Source: Desulfamplus sp.
GTDB lineage: Bacteria; Desulfobacterota; Desulfobacteria; Desulfobacterales; Desulfobacteraceae
Assembly (NCBI GenBank): GCA_015232465.1
Contig: JADFZO010000005.1
Location: 1-64,000 of the forward strand
Reading direction: 5' to 3'
Length of the DNA stretch: 64,000 nt
How positions within the stretch are numbered: position 1 is the first letter of the stretch; each line of letters begins with the position of its first letter. This document shows positions 61,181 through 64,000 of this stretch, in pieces. The position numbers were made by a program, and so were the translations under genes. The notes beneath the pieces are model-generated. The model was not told the DNA's origin and did not search any database. It was given only the letters and a program-made list of their open reading frames with translations.

Positions 61181-61210
61181 AAATGTGCTTTTTTAGCCTT
61201 ATAAAACTCA

Positions 61211-61235
61211 AGAGACGCACGTTTTGTGCGTCTCT
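61211..61235. terminator. Hairpin between the dapA-like gene and P5C dehydrogenase
   Basis: AGAGACGCAC (61211-61220) and GTGCGTCTCT (61226-61235) pair perfectly around a GTTTT loop, between convergent genes. The stem is identical to the core of the elements at 42147 and 56724. Confidence 0.7.
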
Positions 61236-61265
61236 CTGATTTTACCCCTTCCAGCCCTTTAAATT

Positions 61266-62897
61266 TTAAGCCTCTTTCATCAGCTCCAATCTGTAGTTTT
61301 TAGGAGGATTCAAGTTCTCTTTAATTGTTCTTGGAATTAGCCAGCGATAAATATTGTGTTTGCTGCCCACCTTTTCGTTTGTTCCAGATGCTCTTGCCCC
61401 ACCAAAAGGCTGAAGCCCTACAAACGCACCTGTTGTTTTATCGTTGATATAAAAATTACCTGCTGAATAGGTGAGTTTTTTCTCAAGCTCTGCAATAACC
61501 CTTCTATCTCTTGCAAAGATAGAGCCAGTTAAGCCATAATCTGATGTTGATTCGCAAAGATCAAGAGCCTGATCGTAATCGTTATCTTTATAAACATAGA
61601 TTGTTACTACAGGTCCAAAAATCTCTTCTGTCATGGTTTTAAATTTTGGATTTGTAGTTACAATAATTGTTGGATCAACAAAGAAACCAACTTCACCATT
61701 GCACTTTCCGCCAGCAATAATCTTTGCTTCAGATGACTCTTTTGCATAATCAATATATGATTTGATATTGTTAAAAGAGTTTTGATCAATTACAGCACCC
61801 ATGTAGTTTGTAAAATCTTCAACATCACCCACCTTTAAATCAGCAATCTGCTCAATCAATCCTGATTTTATTTTTGACCAAAGACTCTCTGGCACATAGA
61901 CTCTTGATGTTGCTGAACATTTTTGTCCTTGATAGCCAAATCCGCCCCCAATAATTGCAATAACAACAGCATCAACATCAGCAGAGGGGTGGACGAAAAC
62001 AAAATCTTTTCCGCCAGTTTCGCCAACAATTCGAGGATATCCTCTGTAATTGCCAAGATTATTGGCAATTGTTTTCCACATATCATTAAAAGTTCCAGTA
62101 GAGCCTGTAAAGTGAACACCTCCAAGCATTTTATGAGACATTGCAATTGGTCCAACAACGCTTCCGGGACCCGGAACAAAATTGATAACACCATCAGGAA
62201 GTCCAGCCTCTTGTAACACCTTCATTATGTAATAGTTTGAGTAGATTGAGGTAGATGCTGGTTTCCAAACAGATGTATTGCCAACCATTGCTGGAGCTGA
62301 TGGAAGATTTCCGCCAATTGCAGTAAAGTTAAATGGAGTTACAGCAAGAACAAACCCTTCAAGTGGGCGATACTCCATACGGTTGCAATATCCTTTTATC
62401 TGATCTGGCTGCTCCTCAAAAATCTCTCTTGCAAAGTAGCTGTTAAACTTAAAAAAATCTATAAGTTCACATGCTGCCTCAACCTCTGCTTCATAAACGC
62501 TTTTGCTCTGCCCAAGCATGGTTGCACCATTTAAAGTATCTCTCCATGGTCCGGAGATAAGTTCAGCAGCTTTAAGAAAAACAGCAATTCTGTGATCCCA
62601 ATCAAGACGCTCCCACTCTTTTTTAGCCTCTAAAGCACTCTCAATTGCCATTTTCATCTCTTCTGGTCCTGCAGTATGATACTTTGCTAAAATGTGCGAG
62701 TGGTTATGGGGAATGATGCAGTTGTGGATTTTTCCAGTTCTAACCTCTTTTCCATTTATGATAAGTGGAATATCAATTGCAGTCTCTTTCATCTCCTTTA
62801 ATCTCTTTTTTAGAGATAGCTTCTCAGCACTTCCCGGAAGATATGATTTGATTGGTTCGTTTTGGGGCTTCATAACCTGATAGATGGCGTTTGACAT
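61266..62897 (-). CDS. 1-pyrroline-5-carboxylate dehydrogenase (glutamate-forming)
   Basis: A 543-residue aldehyde dehydrogenase of the type 1 P5C dehydrogenase group (eukaryotic-like, not PutA-fused). It oxidises glutamate semialdehyde/P5C to glutamate with NAD+. The catalytic Cys327 is in GYQGQKCSATSR, with Glu293 in RIVGETGGKDFVFVHPSAD, nucleotide contact WKPAST and GSTGTF. The N-terminal PLIINGKEVRTG and C-terminal TTGAFVGLQPFGGARASGTN match the family. No proline dehydrogenase gene is in the window. Its glutamate would enter the glutamate dehydrogenase reaction encoded at 48.9 kb. GAGGAG precedes the start. It is divergent from the LysR gene. Confidence 0.9.
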   Translation of the reverse strand: MSNAIYQVMKPQNEPIKSYLPGSAEKLSLKKRLKEMKETAIDIPLIINGKEVRTGKIHNCIIPHNHSHILAKYHTAGPEEMKMAIESALEAKKEWERLDWDHRIAVFLKAAELISGPWRDTLNGATMLGQSKSVYEAEVEAACELIDFFKFNSYFAREIFEEQPDQIKGYCNRMEYRPLEGFVLAVTPFNFTAIGGNLPSAPAMVGNTSVWKPASTSIYSNYYIMKVLQEAGLPDGVINFVPGPGSVVGPIAMSHKMLGGVHFTGSTGTFNDMWKTIANNLGNYRGYPRIVGETGGKDFVFVHPSADVDAVVIAIIGGGFGYQGQKCSATSRVYVPESLWSKIKSGLIEQIADLKVGDVEDFTNYMGAVIDQNSFNNIKSYIDYAKESSEAKIIAGGKCNGEVGFFVDPTIIVTTNPKFKTMTEEIFGPVVTIYVYKDNDYDQALDLCESTSDYGLTGSIFARDRRVIAELEKKLTYSAGNFYINDKTTGAFVGLQPFGGARASGTNEKVGSKHNIYRWLIPRTIKENLNPPKNYRLELMKEA

Positions 62898-62949
62898 GGT
62901 GTTATCTCCTCATCTTGTATTTATATTTTATTTGGTTTTAAAATCGCCT

Positions 62950-62968
62950 ATTTTCAAGGCTTGAAAAT
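62950..62968. promoter_or_regulatory. 19-bp perfect palindrome between P5C dehydrogenase and LysR genes
   Basis: ATTTTCAAG and CTTGAAAAT flank a single G. It lies 53 bases upstream of the P5C dehydrogenase start and 146 upstream of the LysR start, a good place for a shared operator. The binding protein is presumably the adjacent LysR regulator (inference). Confidence 0.55.
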
Positions 62969-63061
62969 TAACTTAATGATCTAATTTTCTACTATTTTTT
63001 ATTCAAAGGGTTTAATTATTATAATAAATAGATTGTATCAAACCTTTCATATATAAGTAAA

Positions 63062-63100
63062 ATTCATAATATTCATAAGTAAGTTGAATAATATTCATAA
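63062..63100 (+). repeat. Triple ATTCATAA direct repeat ahead of the LysR gene
   Basis: ATTCATAA occurs at 63062-63069, 63071-63078 and 63093-63100, and TGAAT-N3-ATTCA forms an inverted repeat with the last copy. The sequence is very AT-rich, so chance is possible. Location suggests autoregulatory sites. Confidence 0.4.
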
Positions 63101-63113
63101 TAGAGTCTCAATC

Positions 63114-63995
63114 ATGGATTTAAATAAACTTAAAATTTTTTATGTGTTAGCACAGGTAAAAAGCTACTCTAAATGTGCAGAAAAGTTATTTGTAACTCAA
63201 TCTGCTGTAAGCCATGCTATCAAGGCTTTAGAGCAAAGTCTTGATATGAAGCTGATTGAAAGAAAAAAGAGGCAGAAGGGCTTTGCATTAACTGATCAGG
63301 GAAAAATTCTATTTAGAAGCTGCCAAACTATATTTTCAGAGATAGCAAAAACAAAAGAAGAACTATCAAAAAGTAACGGAGGTATGGAGTTTATACGACT
63401 TGGCTCAACTGTTGAGTTTGGCATGAGCATTATTCTTAAAAATATAAAAATCTTTTTTGACAACAACCCCAACATCCATATTGATTTTAGACTTAGCCAT
63501 AACCTTTTCCAGCCTCTGCTTGATGATGAGCTTGATATGATAGTTGATTGTCGTCCCCATGCACACCCTGAAATAAAATCTATCCACCTTTTTCGTGAGG
63601 AGTATTCTGTGATTGCAACTCCTGAGTATGTAAAACAAAATAAAATCAATAGATTAGAAGACTTGGGACATTGCAATATCATATCTATGGACAGCGAACT
63701 TATATGGTGGAGCAACTTTATAAATGTTATTCCTGTATCAAAACAGAGTATATTTAACAGAGTTACAGAGATAAACCATGTTAGGGGAATCATTATTGCA
63801 ACACTGTGCTCTATCGGAGTTGGATTTGTGCCTAAATATACGGTCTTAAGAGAGTTAGAACAGGGTTCATTAGTAGAGCTTTTTCCTGAGCTTGATATTT
63901 TGAATGACAACATCAACATTTTTATCAAACACAGAAACCTATCTGCAAAGAAAAACATCTATCTTATAGATTTTCTCAAAACTCTTATGCTTTAA
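63114..63995 (+). CDS. LysR-family transcriptional regulator
   Basis: A 293-residue regulator. The N-terminal winged helix-turn-helix (LNKLKIFYVLAQVKSYSKCAEKLFVTQSAVSHAIKALEQSLDMKLIERKKR) is followed by the periplasmic-binding-like effector domain (IRLGSTVEFGMSIILKNI ... LDMIVDCRPHAHPEIKSIHLFREEYSVIATPEYV ... GVGFVPKYTVLRELE). The frame is open from TTG 63084, but ATG 63114 gives the standard LysR start. Divergent orientation to P5C dehydrogenase is the usual layout for a LysR target. The effector is unknown. Confidence 0.9.
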   Translation: MDLNKLKIFYVLAQVKSYSKCAEKLFVTQSAVSHAIKALEQSLDMKLIERKKRQKGFALTDQGKILFRSCQTIFSEIAKTKEELSKSNGGMEFIRLGSTVEFGMSIILKNIKIFFDNNPNIHIDFRLSHNLFQPLLDDELDMIVDCRPHAHPEIKSIHLFREEYSVIATPEYVKQNKINRLEDLGHCNIISMDSELIWWSNFINVIPVSKQSIFNRVTEINHVRGIIIATLCSIGVGFVPKYTVLRELEQGSLVELFPELDILNDNINIFIKHRNLSAKKNIYLIDFLKTLML

Positions 63996-64000
63996 TCTAC

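Noticed and set aside
62934-62949. GG-N10-GC match in front of the LysR gene
   Set aside because: Spacing is right, but the boxes read TTGGTTTT and TCGC, poor matches to TGGCA and TTGC, in very AT-rich DNA.
63296-63958. 220-codon open frame on the minus strand
   Set aside because: Exact shadow of the LysR gene; serine-rich, low-complexity translation with no domain.
1-64000. CRISPR arrays, insertion sequences, prophage or tRNA genes
   Set aside because: No regularly spaced repeats, transposase or integrase genes, attachment-site duplications or cloverleaf sequences were seen. The short direct repeats found are explained as hairpins or operator-like sites.

Overview
The window reads as a continuous chromosomal stretch of an AT-rich, strictly anaerobic bacterium. 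The gene set points to the Desulfobacterota, probably a Desulfobacterales-type sulfate reducer. It has an archaeal/eukaryal-type prolyl-tRNA synthetase, a tungsten aldehyde:ferredoxin oxidoreductase, a 2-oxoacid:ferredoxin oxidoreductase, a Na+-pumping glutaconyl-CoA decarboxylase beside a glutaryl-CoA dehydrogenase of the non-decarboxylating type (as known from Desulfococcus multivorans), and many two-component and second-messenger proteins. The taxonomic call is inference from gene content; no rRNA or ribosomal protein gene is present. I see no tRNA, rRNA, insertion sequence, prophage or CRISPR array.

Layout. 1-14.4 kb: housekeeping and transport genes. These are the tail of a probable chemoreceptor, proS, murJ, small proteins of unknown role, an HDOD/degenerate-GGDEF regulator paired with a class III adenylate cyclase, a leftward cobalt/nickel ECF transporter (cbiMQO) with a lipoprotein, a lysine 2,3-aminomutase-like radical SAM enzyme and glgC. 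14.6-26.4 kb: a CoA-transferase/GNAT fusion, a cation/H+ antiporter fused to a PTS EIIA domain, DUF523/DUF1722 and TraB proteins, polA, a cysteine-rich mini-protein, hisD and a response regulator with a GGDDF domain. 26.6-35.7 kb: a TIGR01777-type epimerase, a membrane coiled-coil protein with an Hpt-REC-REC-GGDEF protein, a gamma-carbonic anhydrase-like protein, a thioredoxin/HEAT-like protein, two radical SAM proteins and ssb.

36-56.7 kb is the centrepiece: a catabolic island. It holds a 2-oxoacid:ferredoxin oxidoreductase (alpha plus a beta-gamma fusion), glutaconate-type CoA-transferase subunits A and B, and a PAS-PAS-AAA+-HTH sigma54 activator. Leftward genes encode a W-type aldehyde oxidoreductase and a GabT-type aminotransferase. 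Rightward genes encode a TRAP transporter, a large NAD-type glutamate dehydrogenase, a glutaryl-CoA dehydrogenase, and the four glutaconyl-CoA decarboxylase subunits, including a 71-residue biotin carrier and a 46-residue membrane subunit. The 0.56 kb gap between the two divergent arms contains two back-to-back sigma54 promoters with TGGC/TTGC boxes, and between them two well-matched ATGC-N6-GCAT inverted repeats that look like activator sites. Read together, the island can take up an omega-amino acid or dicarboxylate, transaminate it, oxidise the semialdehyde with ferredoxin, activate glutarate, dehydrogenate it to glutaconyl-CoA without CO2 loss, and then decarboxylate to crotonyl-CoA while pumping Na+. 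Glutamate dehydrogenase would regenerate 2-oxoglutarate. 5-Aminovalerate fits all enzymes; GABA plus glutarate, or glutamate, are alternatives.

56.7-64 kb: a SHOCT-domain membrane protein and a DUF1992 protein, an elongation factor G, a DapA-family aldolase, and a 1-pyrroline-5-carboxylate dehydrogenase divergent from a LysR regulator, with a 19-bp perfect palindrome between them. P5C dehydrogenase makes glutamate and so feeds the same glutamate node. A family of intergenic hairpins sharing the stem AGAGACGCAC/GTGCGTCTCT occurs at the 3' ends of genes in the 42-61 kb region.
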